A stretch of DNA of 64,000 bases from Kluyvera intermedia (lineage in GTDB: Bacteria; Pseudomonadota; Gammaproteobacteria; Enterobacterales; Enterobacteriaceae): contig NZ_JAKCNS010000041.1 in NCBI RefSeq assembly GCF_021440345.1, forward strand, positions 1 to 64,000. Reading direction: 5' to 3'. The notes beneath the pieces are model-generated. The model made no database searches. It was not told the DNA's origin and saw only the letters and a program-made list of their open reading frames with translations. The first letter of the stretch is position 1, and every line of letters starts with the position of its first letter. Of this stretch, positions 48,091 to 60,439 are shown in pieces. Position numbers and translations under genes: made by a program.

Positions 48091-49488
48091 GTGTCACTTT
48101 CGCTTTGGCAGCAATGTCTTGCCCGATTGCAGGATGAGTTACCAGCCACAGAATTCAGCATGTGGATCCGCCCATTGCAGGCGGAATTAAGCGATAACAC
48201 GCTGGCCCTGTATGCGCCAAATCGTTTTGTGCTTGATTGGGTAAGGGATAAATACCTCAATAACATCAACGGACTGTTGAATGATTTCTGTGGTGCAGAC
48301 GCCCCGCAGCTGCGTTTTGAGGTTGGTACCAAGCCCGTCACTCAGACCCTAAAAGAGACCGCCAGCGTTAGCGCACCGGCGCAAACCGCGCAGGTTTATG
48401 CGCCACGCGTCGCTCCGGCACCGCGTGCCGGTTGGGATAACGTCCCTGCGCCCGCTGAGCCGTCATACCGCTCTAACGTCAACGTTAAACACACCTTTGA
48501 TAACTTCGTTGAAGGTAAATCGAACCAGCTGGCCCGTGCGGCGGCGCGCCAGGTTGCGGACAATCCCGGCGGCGCCTATAACCCACTGTTCCTCTACGGC
48601 GGCACCGGTTTGGGTAAAACGCACCTGCTGCACGCGGTAGGTAACGGCATTATTGCCCGCAAACCGAATGCCAAAGTGGTGTATATGCACTCCGAGCGCT
48701 TTGTACAGGACATGGTAAAAGCCCTGCAAAACAACGCGATCGAAGAGTTTAAACGCTACTACCGCTCCGTGGATGCATTGCTTATCGATGACATTCAATT
48801 CTTTGCGAATAAAGAACGATCCCAGGAAGAGTTCTTCCATACCTTCAACGCCCTGCTGGAAGGCAATCAGCAGATCATCCTCACCTCGGATCGCTATCCA
48901 AAAGAGATCAACGGCGTAGAAGATCGTCTTAAATCTCGTTTCGGCTGGGGGCTGACCGTCGCCATCGAACCGCCTGAGCTTGAGACCCGCGTCGCTATCC
49001 TGATGAAAAAAGCCGACGAAAATGATATTCGTCTGCCAGGCGAGGTGGCGTTCTTTATTGCCAAGCGTCTACGCTCTAACGTGCGTGAACTTGAAGGGGC
49101 GCTGAACCGCGTTATCGCTAATGCCAACTTTACCGGCCGGGCGATCACCATCGATTTCGTGCGTGAAGCGCTGCGCGATCTGTTAGCGCTGCAGGAAAAA
49201 CTGGTCACCATCGACAATATTCAAAAGACGGTGGCAGAGTACTACAAAATCAAAATTGCGGACCTGCTCTCCAAGCGACGTTCTCGCTCGGTTGCGCGTC
49301 CGCGCCAGATGGCGATGGCGTTGGCGAAAGAGCTCACCAACCACAGTCTGCCGGAAATTGGCGATGCGTTTGGTGGCCGCGACCATACCACCGTGCTGCA
49401 CGCCTGCCGTAAGATTGAGCAACTGCGTGAAGAAAGCCACGATATCAAAGAAGACTTTTCCAATTTAATCAGAACATTGTCGTCGTGA
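48091..49488 (+). CDS. dnaA: Chromosomal replication initiator protein DnaA
   Basis: A 465-residue AAA+ initiator. Domain I (about 1-85), a proline/alanine-rich linker, the AAA+ core with Walker [10 protein letters not shown] and Walker B LLIDDIQF, and the DNA-binding domain IV with [15 protein letters not shown] are all present. Translation starts at GTG 48091 (MSLSLWQQC), six bases after GGAG, as in E. coli. It binds the R boxes of oriC at 15627-15908 and its own control region. Confidence 0.98.
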   Translation: MSLSLWQQCLARLQDELPATEFSMWIRPLQAELSDNTLALYAPNRFVLDWVRDKYLNNINGLLNDFCGADAPQLRFEVGTKPVTQTLKETASVSAPAQTAQVYAPRVAPAPRAGWDNVPAPAEPSYRSNVNVKHTFDNFVEGKSNQLARAAARQVADNPGGAYNPLFLYGGTGLGKTHLLHAVGNGIIARKPNAKVVYMHSERFVQDMVKALQNNAIEEFKRYYRSVDALLIDDIQFFANKERSQEEFFHTFNALLEGNQQIILTSDRYPKEINGVEDRLKSRFGWGLTVAIEPPELETRVAILMKKADENDIRLPGEVAFFIAKRLRSNVRELEGALNRVIANANFTGRAITIDFVREALRDLLALQEKLVTIDNIQKTVAEYYKIKIADLLSKRRSRSVARPRQMAMALAKELTNHSLPEIGDAFGGRDHTTVLHACRKIEQLREESHDIKEDFSNLIRTLSS

Positions 49489-49492
49489 TCCT

Positions 49493-50593
49493 ATGAAATT
49501 TACCGTAGAACGTGAACATTTATTAAAACCGTTACAACAGGTGAGTGGCCCGCTTGGCGGGCGTCCGACATTGCCGATTCTGGGTAACCTGCTGCTGCAG
49601 GTGGCGGACGGCACGTTGTCGCTGACCGGTACCGATTTAGAAATGGAAATGGTAGCGCGCGTTACGCTGCTACAACCGCATGAACCGGGCGCGACTACCG
49701 TACCGGCGCGTAAATTCTTCGACATTTGTCGTGGCCTGCCGGAAGGTGCGGAAATCGTTGTCCAGCTGGAAGGCGATCGCATGCTGGTGCGCTCTGGCCG
49801 TAGCCGTTTCTCGCTGTCTACGCTGCCTGCTGCTGATTTCCCGAACCTGGACGACTGGCAGAGCGACGTTGAGTTCACGCTGCCGCAGGCGACGATGAAA
49901 CGTCTGATTGAAGCCACCCAGTTCTCGATGGCTCATCAGGACGTACGCTATTACTTAAACGGCATGCTGTTTGAAACCGAAGGCGAAGAGCTACGTACCG
50001 TAGCGACCGATGGGCACCGCCTGGCGGTCTGTTCGATGCCGGTTGGACAATCTCTGCCAAGCCATTCGGTGATCGTGCCGCGTAAAGGGGTGATTGAGCT
50101 GATGCGTATGCTCGACGGTGGCGATACGCCGCTGCGCGTGCAGATTGGCAGCAATAACATCCGCGCCCACGTCGGTGATTTTATCTTTACCTCCAAGCTG
50201 GTTGATGGTCGTTTCCCTGACTATCGCCGCGTGCTGCCGAAAAATCCGGATAAGCATCTGGAAGCTGGTTGCGACATCCTCAAGCAGGCGTTTGCCCGTG
50301 CGGCTATTCTCTCCAACGAGAAATTCCGCGGCGTGCGTCTGTATGTGAGTGAAAACCAGATCAAAATCACCGCCAACAACCCGGAGCAGGAAGAGGCAGA
50401 AGAGATTCTGGATGTCTCCTATCCTGGCACCGAGCTGGAAATCGGCTTTAACGTTAGCTACGTGCTGGATGTGTTGAACGCGCTGAAGTGCGAAACCGTC
50501 CGTATCCTGCTGACGGACTCCGTCTCCAGCGTGCAGATTGAAGATGCGGCCAGCCAAAGCGCGGCCTACGTCGTTATGCCAATGAGACTGTAG
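49493..50593 (+). CDS. dnaN: DNA polymerase III beta sliding clamp DnaN
   Basis: A 366-residue clamp of three similar domains per monomer; dimers encircle DNA and tether polymerases. The start MKFTVEREHLLKPLQQVSGPLG and the end YVVMPMRL are canonical, the latter being part of the partner-binding pocket. It lies 4 bp after dnaA. Its TAG stop is followed by an inserted palindrome instead of the usual immediate recF start. Confidence 0.98.
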   Translation: MKFTVEREHLLKPLQQVSGPLGGRPTLPILGNLLLQVADGTLSLTGTDLEMEMVARVTLLQPHEPGATTVPARKFFDICRGLPEGAEIVVQLEGDRMLVRSGRSRFSLSTLPAADFPNLDDWQSDVEFTLPQATMKRLIEATQFSMAHQDVRYYLNGMLFETEGEELRTVATDGHRLAVCSMPVGQSLPSHSVIVPRKGVIELMRMLDGGDTPLRVQIGSNNIRAHVGDFIFTSKLVDGRFPDYRRVLPKNPDKHLEAGCDILKQAFARAAILSNEKFRGVRLYVSENQIKITANNPEQEEAEEILDVSYPGTELEIGFNVSYVLDVLNALKCETVRILLTDSVSSVQIEDAASQSAAYVVMPMRL

Positions 50594-50602
50594 TGTCTGA
50601 TA

Positions 50603-50722
50603 AGGGGCTGGTTTACTTGCCATTTCGCCTCCCGGCAGTGCTCGAAATGCTCACGTACTTCGTGTACGCTCCGCTTTCTGTGCGCTGGCGGTAGACGAAC
50701 TGGCTGCGACACCCACGCCCCT
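50603..50722. repeat. 120-bp imperfect palindromic element between dnaN and recF
   Basis: The ends AGGGGC (50603-50608) and GCCCCT (50717-50722) are complementary. The two halves continue as an imperfect inverted repeat to a central hairpin CGTAC-TTCGT-GTACG (50654-50668). Matching blocks on the way in include GCCA, TTCG and GGCAG against their complements. Size and symmetry resemble intergenic MITE-like repeats such as ERIC, but the sequence is not the ERIC consensus as I remember it. A 33-codon frame begins at GTG 50593, overlapping the dnaN stop, and ends inside the element at 50694. Confidence 0.8.
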
Positions 50723-50741
50723 GGACGAATATAATCAGCTT

Positions 50742-54258
<3,517 letters not shown>

Positions 54259-54277
54259 TCGCTGGCTTGAACTAACG

Positions 54278-54309
54278 AAAACGCCTGAATCTTTCAGGCG
54301 TTTTTTTTT
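54278..54309 (+). terminator. Rho-independent terminator of gyrB
   Basis: The arms AAAACGCCTGAA and TTCAGGCG flank the loop TCT and are followed by nine T residues (54301-54309), 20 bp after the gyrB stop. Confidence 0.95.
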
Positions 54310-54372
54310 GCCTCATCTCGCAATCACCTATACTTCACTACGTCTTCTATTAACCGCAATTTGAGGTGGAGC

Positions 54373-54774
54373 ATGGGACTTTTTGATGAGGTGGTGGGTT
54401 CGTTACTACAAGGAGATTCCGGGAAATATCAGGCAATCCTGACTTGGGTAAACGAGCAGGGCGGTGTTCAGGCGCTGCTGGAAAAACTACAAAACGGTGG
54501 GCTAGGCGATATCGCATCATCGTGGATTAGCAATCAGCAGAGTAACCAGCCGATTAGCGGCGATCAGGTTGAATCCGCGCTGGGAACCTCGGCTGTGTCA
54601 GATCTCGGTCAAAAACTTGGCGTTGATACCGGTTCGGCCTCCACGATGTTGGCAGACTATTTGCCGAAAATTATTGATGCGCTCTCGCCGCAGGGTGAAG
54701 TTGATCCGCAGGCGCACAATGACCTTCTGTCAGCCGGCATGAATCTGCTCAAGGGCGGTAAGCTTTTTGGCTAG
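54373..54774 (+). CDS. yidB: DUF937 protein YidB
   Basis: A 133-residue soluble protein of unknown function (DUF937). It is mostly helical with a conserved C-terminal part, VESALGTSAVSDLGQKLGVD...LPKIIDALSPQGEV. It starts at MGLFDEVVG (54373), just after GAGGTGGAG, as in E. coli. It is followed by a GGGG/CCCC hairpin with a T tract (about 54788-54821), a probable terminator. Confidence 0.92.
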   Translation: MGLFDEVVGSLLQGDSGKYQAILTWVNEQGGVQALLEKLQNGGLGDIASSWISNQQSNQPISGDQVESALGTSAVSDLGQKLGVDTGSASTMLADYLPKIIDALSPQGEVDPQAHNDLLSAGMNLLKGGKLFG

Positions 54775-54895
54775 CTGAGAAATAAAAGGGGAGCGCGCAT
54801 TATGCGTTGCATCCCCGTTTTAACCCGCTATATCTGCTGTTTTTTGAGCTCAACCGGGTTAGCATGAGGACAGACTCATTTAACCTGGGGATCTC

Positions 54896-55708
54896 ATGGC
54901 TATTAAACTGATCGCAATCGACATGGACGGAACATTGCTGTTGCCGGACCACACTATTTCTCCTGCGGTAAAAAATGCGCTGGAAGCTGCGCGCGCGAAG
55001 GGAGTTAACGTGGTCTTGACCACCGGGCGTCCGTACGCTGGCGTGCACAGCTACTTAAAAGAGCTGGGCATGAACAGGCCGGGAGATTACTGCATTACCT
55101 ACAACGGCGCGCTGGTACAGAAAGCCGGCGACGGTAGTACGGTGGCACAGACCGCGCTGAACTACGACGACTATCGCTTCCTGGAAAAACTGTCCCGTGA
55201 AGTTGGTTCTCACTTCCACGCACTAGATCGCAACACCCTGTACACCGCTAACCGTGATATCAGCTATTACACGGTGCATGAATCCTTTGTCGCGACCATT
55301 CCACTGGTCTTCTGTGAAGCCGAAAAAATGGACCCGGCGACCGAATTCCTGAAAGTGATGATGATTGATGAACCGGTTATCCTCGACAAAGCGATTGCCC
55401 GTATCCCGGCAGAAGTGAAAGAGAAGTACACCGTGCTGAAAAGCTCGCCGTACTTCCTCGAAATTCTCGACAAACGCGTGAACAAAGGCACCGGCGTGAA
55501 ATCGCTGGCCGATGTGCTGGGCATCAAGCAAGAAGAGATCATGGCCATTGGCGATCAGGAAAACGACATTGCGATGATTGAGTTCGCTGGCGTTGGTGTG
55601 GCGATGGATAACGCGATTCCTTCGGTCAAAGAAGTGGCTAATTTTGTCACTAAATCGAATCTTGAAGATGGTGTGGCTTACGCTATCGAGAAGTTTGTCC
55701 TGAACTGA
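54896..55708 (+). CDS. yidA: HAD-family sugar phosphatase YidA
   Basis: A 270-residue Cof-type HAD phosphatase (subclass IIB). Motif I IDMDGTLL (Asp9, Asp11), motif II LTTGRPY, and motif IV GDQENDIAMI are present, with an alpha/beta cap between. The E. coli enzyme acts on several sugar phosphates, including erythrose 4-phosphate and alpha-glucose 1-phosphate. It is preceded by GGGGATCTC at a modest ribosome site and followed by a strong GC hairpin. Confidence 0.94.
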   Translation: MAIKLIAIDMDGTLLLPDHTISPAVKNALEAARAKGVNVVLTTGRPYAGVHSYLKELGMNRPGDYCITYNGALVQKAGDGSTVAQTALNYDDYRFLEKLSREVGSHFHALDRNTLYTANRDISYYTVHESFVATIPLVFCEAEKMDPATEFLKVMMIDEPVILDKAIARIPAEVKEKYTVLKSSPYFLEILDKRVNKGTGVKSLADVLGIKQEEIMAIGDQENDIAMIEFAGVGVAMDNAIPSVKEVANFVTKSNLEDGVAYAIEKFVLN

Positions 55709-55717
55709 TTTTTAAGT

Positions 55718-55737
55718 TGCCCGGCCTTGGCCGGGCA
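55718..55737 (+). other. GC-rich hairpin after yidA
   Basis: TGCCCGGCC and GGCCGGGCA form a perfect 9-bp stem around TT. No T-run follows, so it may act as a 3' stabiliser or a weak terminator. Confidence 0.6.
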
Positions 55738-55811
55738 TTCCACTGAAAACCTTATGGCTTCCCCCCTGCACATGGTAAAAGTATGCGGTATCTTTTGACC
55801 GGGACTCCGCC

Positions 55812-57038
55812 ATGAAACAAATCACTTTCGCACCGCGTAATCATCAGCTCACTAACACCCGCACATGGACCGCAGACAGCCAGTGGCTGGTTTTTGATGT
55901 GCGCCCTTCAGGCGCATCGTTTACCGGTGAAACCATTGAACGAGTGAACGTGAAAAGTGGGCAAGTTGAGGTGATTTATCGGGCAAGTCAGGGGGCGCAC
56001 GTCGGCGTGGTGACGGTGCATCCGTCCGCCGAAAGGTATGTGTTTATCCACGGCCCGGAGAATCCGGATGCGGACTGGCAGTACGATTTTCACCACCGTC
56101 GTGGCGTGGTGGCTGAGCAGGGCAACATTCATAATCTTGACGCGATGGACATTACCTCACCGTTTACTCCAGGCGCGCTGCGCGGTGGCAGCCACGTCCA
56201 CGTTTATAGCCCAAACGGCGAATACGTGAGTTTTACCTATAACGACCATGTCCTTCATGAATACGATCCGGCGCTGGATTTGCGTAACGTTGGCGTTGCG
56301 ACCCCATTCGGTCCCGTCGTGCCAGCAGGTCACCATCCTCGCGAGTATTCGGGTAGCCATTGGAGCGTACTGGTCAGTCAGACCACGCCGACGCCACGGC
56401 CAGGCAGCGATGAGATCAATCGCGCCTATGAAGAGGGATGGGTGGGAAATGACCGGCTGGCATTTATCGGCGATACGCTCTCGGTTAACGGGGAGAAAGT
56501 GCCGGAGCTGTTTATCGTCGAGCTGCCAAAAGATGAAGCGGGGTGGAAGCAGCCAGGCAATGCGCCGCTTGCGGGAACGGAAACCACGCTGCCTGCACCG
56601 CCAGCAGGCGTGCATCAGCGACGTTTAACCTTCACCCATCAGCGGGCGTATCCGGGGCTGGTGAATGTGCCACGCCACTGGGTGCGGAGCAATCCGCAGG
56701 GGACGCGAATTGCCGTGCTGATGCGTGATGAGAGCGGTATTGTTCAGCTGTGGCTGGTGCCGCCGCAGGGCGGCGAACCGCAGCAACTCACCCATAATGT
56801 GTCGGATATTCAGTCGGCGTTTAACTGGCATCCATCAGGAAACTGGCTCGGATTTGTGCTGGATGGTCGCATCGCGCTCTGCGATGCGCACAGTGGCGCG
56901 GTGACTTTTTTAACGACCGATCACGCAAATCCGCCGTCGGCGGATGCGGTGGTCTTCTCACCTGATGGGCATGAGATTGCCTGGATGGAGGATGTTGCTG
57001 GCTTCCGCCAGATTTGGGCGACGAAAACCAGCCGCTAG
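55812..57038 (+). CDS. yidR: Beta-propeller protein of the DUF3748 family, YidR
   Basis: A 408-residue protein without signal peptide. Repeated blade-like segments (TADSQWLVFDVRPSG, YSPNGEYVSFTYNDH, WHPSGNWLGFVLDG, FSPDGHEIAWMEDV) indicate a TolB/WD40-type beta-propeller, as annotated for E. coli YidR. The fold is related to oligogalacturonate lyase-like propellers, but no catalytic residues can be assigned and the function is unknown. It converges on yidQ with 1 bp between stops. Confidence 0.88.
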   Translation: MKQITFAPRNHQLTNTRTWTADSQWLVFDVRPSGASFTGETIERVNVKSGQVEVIYRASQGAHVGVVTVHPSAERYVFIHGPENPDADWQYDFHHRRGVVAEQGNIHNLDAMDITSPFTPGALRGGSHVHVYSPNGEYVSFTYNDHVLHEYDPALDLRNVGVATPFGPVVPAGHHPREYSGSHWSVLVSQTTPTPRPGSDEINRAYEEGWVGNDRLAFIGDTLSVNGEKVPELFIVELPKDEAGWKQPGNAPLAGTETTLPAPPAGVHQRRLTFTHQRAYPGLVNVPRHWVRSNPQGTRIAVLMRDESGIVQLWLVPPQGGEPQQLTHNVSDIQSAFNWHPSGNWLGFVLDGRIALCDAHSGAVTFLTTDHANPPSADAVVFSPDGHEIAWMEDVAGFRQIWATKTSR

Positions 57039-57039
57039 A

Positions 57040-57372
57040 TTACTGAGTTGGCATGGGCGCTGGTGGGATCACCGAATTGGTCGCCAGCGTCTCCTGCTCG
57101 CTCTTTTCGACGCGTGAGCGGACTGAGTTATCTTTACGGAATAAATCCCACGGTAGCAGTACCGTATCCATTACGGCGGTGAATGGTATATCGAGGGCGA
57201 CCAGTGATTTGGTGGCCCAGCCGTTATCCGTATCACTCAGCATCTCTGCGCTGGCTCGCGTGCCCGGATAAGTCCCCTCTTTGCCGCCCGTATGCGACAT
57301 AACGCTGGAACACCCTCCTGATAAGAAGATCCCCCCAACCAGCGCCGTTTTAATCAGAACATTTTTCATCAT
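57040..57372 (-). CDS. yidQ: DUF1375 lipoprotein YidQ
   Basis: A 111-residue small lipoprotein. The signal peptide ends in the lipobox LSGG-Cys21, followed by SSVMSHTGGKEGTYPGTRAS, typical of the YceK/YidQ family. The residue after the cysteine is serine, consistent with outer-membrane sorting. I start at the first of two adjacent ATGs (57372), matching E. coli MIRNVL; a frame open further upstream has no ribosome site. Function is unknown. Confidence 0.9.
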   Translation of the reverse strand: MMKNVLIKTALVGGIFLSGGCSSVMSHTGGKEGTYPGTRASAEMLSDTDNGWATKSLVALDIPFTAVMDTVLLPWDLFRKDNSVRSRVEKSEQETLATNSVIPPAPMPTQ

Positions 57373-57394
57373 GAGCTCTTCATTGTAATGAGCA

Positions 57395-57540
57395 TAAAAA
57401 AGCCCGTCCTCCGGGTTATAGCCACCCGTTGCCAAAATAGAAAGCCCTGGCTCGCCGCTCTGTGGCGGCTGTCGCACTTTGGCCTTTTGTGCTCTGACCA
57501 GTGTAAGCCTTATCAGAGAAAGTGCAAAAAAAGTCAGACA
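57395..57540 (-). promoter_or_regulatory. yidQ leader region with terminator-like hairpin
   Basis: On the minus strand CCCG-GAGGA-CGGG is followed by CTTTTTTAT (complement of 57395-57415), a short terminator-like structure about 25 bp ahead of the yidQ start. A minus-strand -35 candidate TTGCAC lies near 57520-57530. A transcript starting there would cross the hairpin before yidQ, so an attenuator is possible. Confidence 0.4.
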
Positions 57541-57546
57541 AGAGGT

Positions 57547-57574
57547 CTTGAAAAAGATTCCTTACCCCTCATTT
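57547..57574 (+). promoter_or_regulatory. Sigma-32 heat-shock promoter of ibpAB
   Basis: -35 CTTGAAA (57547-57553), a 13-bp spacer and -10 CCTCATTT (57567-57574) match the sigma-32 consensus CTTGAAA-N13-CCCCATNT with one mismatch. It gives a roughly 100-nt leader before ibpA. Confidence 0.88.
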
Positions 57575-57653
57575 TATAGGTGTAGCCAAAGAGAACATGC
57601 CTGCGGGGTGTTCGGGCTTCAATGACCTGTCCATGATGGAAGGTTTTTAATTT

Positions 57654-57671
57654 CTCGCTGATTTTCAGGAG
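57654..57671 (+). promoter_or_regulatory. ROSE-type RNA thermometer at the ibpA ribosome site
   Basis: CTCGCTGA (57654-57661) pairs with TCAGGAG (57665-57671) around TTT, leaving one bulged G. The strand carries UCGCU, the conserved UYGCU of ROSE elements, opposite the Shine-Dalgarno. Melting at heat-shock temperature would expose AGGAG for ibpA translation, as shown for E. coli ibpA. Confidence 0.8.
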
Positions 57672-57681
57672 CTATTTGATT

Positions 57682-58095
57682 ATGCGTAACTTTGACTTAT
57701 CTCCGCTGTACCGTTCTGCCATTGGTTTTGACCGCCTGTTCAACCTGTTAGAAAACAATCAAACACAAAGTAACGGTGGCTACCCTCCGTACAACGTCGG
57801 GCTGGTCGATGAAAACCACTATCGCATTGCGATTGCCGTGGCCGGTTTTGCGGAAAGCGAACTGGAAATTACCGCGCAGGATAACGTGCTGGTGGTGAAA
57901 GGCGCTCATGAGGCGGACCAAAAAGAACGCACCTATCTCTATCAAGGTATTGCCGAGCGCAACTTTGAACGCAAATTCCAGTTAGCGGAAAACATCCACG
58001 TGCGTGGCGCTAATCTGGTCAACGGCCTGCTGTATATCGAACTGGAACGCGTGATTCCAGAAGCGAACAAGCCGCGCCGTATCGAAATTAACTAA
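57682..58095 (+). CDS. ibpA: Small heat shock protein IbpA
   Basis: A 137-residue Hsp20 holdase with a central alpha-crystallin domain (about 35-125). The C-terminal anchoring motif is of IxI type (PRRIEIN). It binds aggregating proteins with IbpB and hands them to DnaK and ClpB. I start at ATG 57682 ([12 protein letters not shown]) as in E. coli; TTG and ATT codons upstream in frame are not used. It is controlled by sigma-32 and the ROSE thermometer described separately. Confidence 0.97.
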   Translation: MRNFDLSPLYRSAIGFDRLFNLLENNQTQSNGGYPPYNVGLVDENHYRIAIAVAGFAESELEITAQDNVLVVKGAHEADQKERTYLYQGIAERNFERKFQLAENIHVRGANLVNGLLYIELERVIPEANKPRRIEIN

Positions 58096-58102
58096 TTCTG
58101 CC

Positions 58103-58120
58103 GGGCCGCTCGCGCGGCCC
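58103..58120 (+). other. Intercistronic hairpin after ibpA
   Basis: GGGCCGC (58103-58109) pairs with GCGGCCC (58114-58120) around TCGC. No T-run follows, so the transcript can continue into ibpB; the hairpin may mark a processing or partial termination point. Confidence 0.6.
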
Positions 58121-58167
58121 AGGTTAATCATCAGTAGGCTTGCCGTCAGGGAGCCGAAAGGTACTTA

Positions 58168-58185
58168 CTCGCTTCTTAGAAGGAG
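58168..58185 (+). promoter_or_regulatory. Second ROSE-like thermometer at the ibpB ribosome site
   Basis: CTC (58168-58170), a bulged G, and CTT (58172-58174) can pair with AAG (58180-58182) and GAG (58183-58185) around the loop CTTAG. Again UCGCU faces the AGGAG of ibpB. The fold parallels that before ibpA. Confidence 0.6.
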
Positions 58186-58192
58186 AAACACA

Positions 58193-58621
58193 ATGCGTAA
58201 CTACGATTTATCCCCACTGCTGCGTCAATGGATCGGTTTTGACAAACTGGCAAACGCGCTGCAAAGCACCACCGAAAGCCAGAGCTTCCCTCCGTACAAC
58301 ATCGAAAAAAGTGACGATAACCACTATCGCATTACCCTCGCGCTAGCCGGGTTCCGTCAGGAAGATCTGGATGTTCAGCTTGAAGGTACGCGCCTGACCG
58401 TCAAAGGTACGCCGCAGCCGCAGGAAAAAGAGACCCAATGGCTCCATCAGGGGCTGGTCACACAGGCCTTTAGCCTGAGCTTTACTCTGGCTGAAAATAT
58501 GGAAGTCACCGGTGCGACCTACACCAACGGTCTGCTGCATATCGATTTGACTCGCAATGTGCCGGAAGCCATCGCGCCGCAGCGTATCGCCATTAGCGAG
58601 CGCCCCGCGCTGAATAGCTAA
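58193..58621 (+). CDS. ibpB: Small heat shock protein IbpB
   Basis: A 142-residue Hsp20 paralogue of IbpA, with which it shares the opening MRN(F/Y)DLSPL. It has the alpha-crystallin domain (about 35-125) and the C-terminal IAI-type motif ([13 protein letters not shown]). It forms mixed assemblies with IbpA and promotes release of substrates to the Hsp70/Hsp100 system. It lies 97 bp after ibpA in the same operon. Confidence 0.97.
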   Translation: MRNYDLSPLLRQWIGFDKLANALQSTTESQSFPPYNIEKSDDNHYRITLALAGFRQEDLDVQLEGTRLTVKGTPQPQEKETQWLHQGLVTQAFSLSFTLAENMEVTGATYTNGLLHIDLTRNVPEAIAPQRIAISERPALNS

Positions 58622-58633
58622 CCGTCATTAGCT

Positions 58634-58662
58634 AAAAAAGCCCCGATTTTCGGGGCTTTTTT
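58634..58662 (+). terminator. Rho-independent terminator of ibpAB
   Basis: AGCCCCGA and TCGGGGCT flank a TTT loop, with A-run and T-run arms (58634-58639 and 58657-58662). It lies 12 bp after the ibpB stop and could terminate in both directions. Confidence 0.95.
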
Positions 58663-58777
58663 GTCTCTGTTCCCTGCCGTTTCTATTACCGATTATTGTG
58701 CGCCGCACTGCATACAATCCCCCAATCCTTCGGTCATAATCCCTGATGTTAATAATGTTATTCACAGGGAAAAGACG

Positions 58778-60439
58778 ATGAGTGATATAGCATTGACGGT
58801 TAGCGTTCTGGCGCTAGTTGCAGTCGTAGGGCTGTGGATTGGTAACATCAAAATCTGCGGTATTGGCTTTGGCATCGGTGGCGTGCTGTTTGGTGGGATC
58901 ATCGTTGGCCACTTTGTCGATCAGGCGGGTATTACCCTGAGCAGCCCGATGCTGCACTTTATTCAGGAGTTCGGCCTGATTCTGTTCGTCTACACCATCG
59001 GCATCCAGGTGGGGCCGGGGTTCTTCGCCTCGCTGCGGGTCTCTGGCCTACGCTTAAATCTGTTCGCCATTCTGATTGTGATTCTCGGCGGCCTGGTCAC
59101 TACGCTGCTGCATAAAATCTTCGCTATCCCGCTTCCGGTGGTGCTGGGTATTTTCTCCGGTGCGGTGACTAATACGCCAGCGCTGGGGGCCGGACAGCAA
59201 ATCCTGCGCGATCTCGGTGAGCCATTCAACGTGGTCGACCAAATGGGCATGAGCTATGCCATGGCCTATCCATTTGGTATCTGCGGTATTTTGCTTACCA
59301 TGTGGCTGGTACGCCTGTTCTTTCGTATCAACGTTGAAAAAGAGGCTCAGCAGTTCGATGAGCAGGCGGGCTCCGGGCATTCGCATCTTAAAACCATCAA
59401 TATCCGCGTTGAAAACCCCAACCTGAACCGCATGGCGATTCAGGACGTGCCGGTGATTAACAGCGATAAAATTATCTGTTCGCGTCTGAAACGGGGCGAA
59501 ACCCTGATGGTGCCATCGCCTACCACGATTATCGAAACCGGCGATCTGCTGCACCTGGTTGGCGAGGCGGCGGATCTGCATAACGCGCAGCTGGTCATCG
59601 GCAAGGAGGTGGAAACCTCGCTGTCGACGCGCGGTACGGATATGAAAGTTGAAAGGGTTGTGGTGACCAACGAGAAGGTATTAGGCAAGAAAATCCGCGA
59701 TCTGCACTATAAGCAGCGCTATGACGTGGTGATCTCCCGCCTAAACCGCGCCGGGGTTGAGCTGGTGGCCAGCAGCAATGCCAGCCTGCAGTTTGGTGAC
59801 ATTCTGAACCTGGTCGGTCGCCCGGCGGCGATTGAAGCCGTAGCGTCCGATCTCGGTAACGCGCAGCAGAAACTCCAGCAGGTTCAGATGCTGCCGGTGT
59901 TTATCGGGATCGGTCTGGGTGTGCTGTTGGGCTCCATTCCGCTGTTTATTCCTGGCTTCCCGGTGGCGCTGAAGCTGGGGCTGGCCGGTGGGCCGCTGAT
60001 TATGGCGCTGATTCTTGGGCGAATTGGCAGTATCGGTAAGCTTTACTGGTTCATGCCGCCGAGCGCCAACCTGGCATTGCGCGAGCTGGGGATTGTGCTG
60101 TTCCTGTCTGTTGTGGGGCTGAAGTCCGGCGGTGATTTTGTGGAAACCCTGCTGCACGGTGAAGGGCTCAGCTGGATTGGTTACGGTATTTTTATTACCG
60201 GTATTCCGCTGCTGACGGTGGGGATTCTGGCGCGAATCTTTGCGAAGATGAACTACCTGACGCTGTGCGGCATGTTGGCCGGTTCGATGACCGACCCCCC
60301 GGCGCTGGCCTTCGCTAACAACCTGCATGCGACCAGCGGCGCGGCTGCGCTCTCGTACGCCACGGTTTATCCGCTAGTGATGTTTTTACGCATCATCACG
60401 CCCCAGCTTCTGGCGGTACTGTTTTGGGGGATGGGCTAA
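58778..60439 (+). CDS. yidE: AspT/YidE/YbjL-family transporter YidE
   Basis: A 553-residue inner-membrane protein of the aspartate:alanine exchanger family. Two homologous membrane halves (each about five helices, with [14 protein letters not shown] and [13 protein letters not shown] as matching segments) flank two central RCK_C/TrkA_C domains (about 200-370). The start is ATG 58778 (MSDIALTVS), as in E. coli, ten bases after AGGGA; the frame is open 39 codons further up into the ibpB terminator. The substrate is unknown. Its 3' end overlaps that of the converging yidP by 44 bp. Confidence 0.93.
   Translation: MSDIALTVSVLALVAVVGLWIGNIKICGIGFGIGGVLFGGIIVGHFVDQAGITLSSPMLHFIQEFGLILFVYTIGIQVGPGFFASLRVSGLRLNLFAILIVILGGLVTTLLHKIFAIPLPVVLGIFSGAVTNTPALGAGQQILRDLGEPFNVVDQMGMSYAMAYPFGICGILLTMWLVRLFFRINVEKEAQQFDEQAGSGHSHLKTINIRVENPNLNRMAIQDVPVINSDKIICSRLKRGETLMVPSPTTIIETGDLLHLVGEAADLHNAQLVIGKEVETSLSTRGTDMKVERVVVTNEKVLGKKIRDLHYKQRYDVVISRLNRAGVELVASSNASLQFGDILNLVGRPAAIEAVASDLGNAQQKLQQVQMLPVFIGIGLGVLLGSIPLFIPGFPVALKLGLAGGPLIMALILGRIGSIGKLYWFMPPSANLALRELGIVLFLSVVGLKSGGDFVETLLHGEGLSWIGYGIFITGIPLLTVGILARIFAKMNYLTLCGMLAGSMTDPPALAFANNLHATSGAAALSYATVYPLVMFLRIITPQLLAVLFWGMG

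Noticed and set aside
50603-50722. ERIC (enterobacterial repetitive intergenic consensus) element
   Set aside because: The length and overall palindrome fit, but the sequence lacks the ERIC core blocks I know, so I list it as an unnamed palindromic repeat.
57388-57579. 63-codon frame upstream of ibpA
   Set aside because: It overlaps the sigma-32 promoter and the yidQ leader, has no ribosome site and an arbitrary composition.
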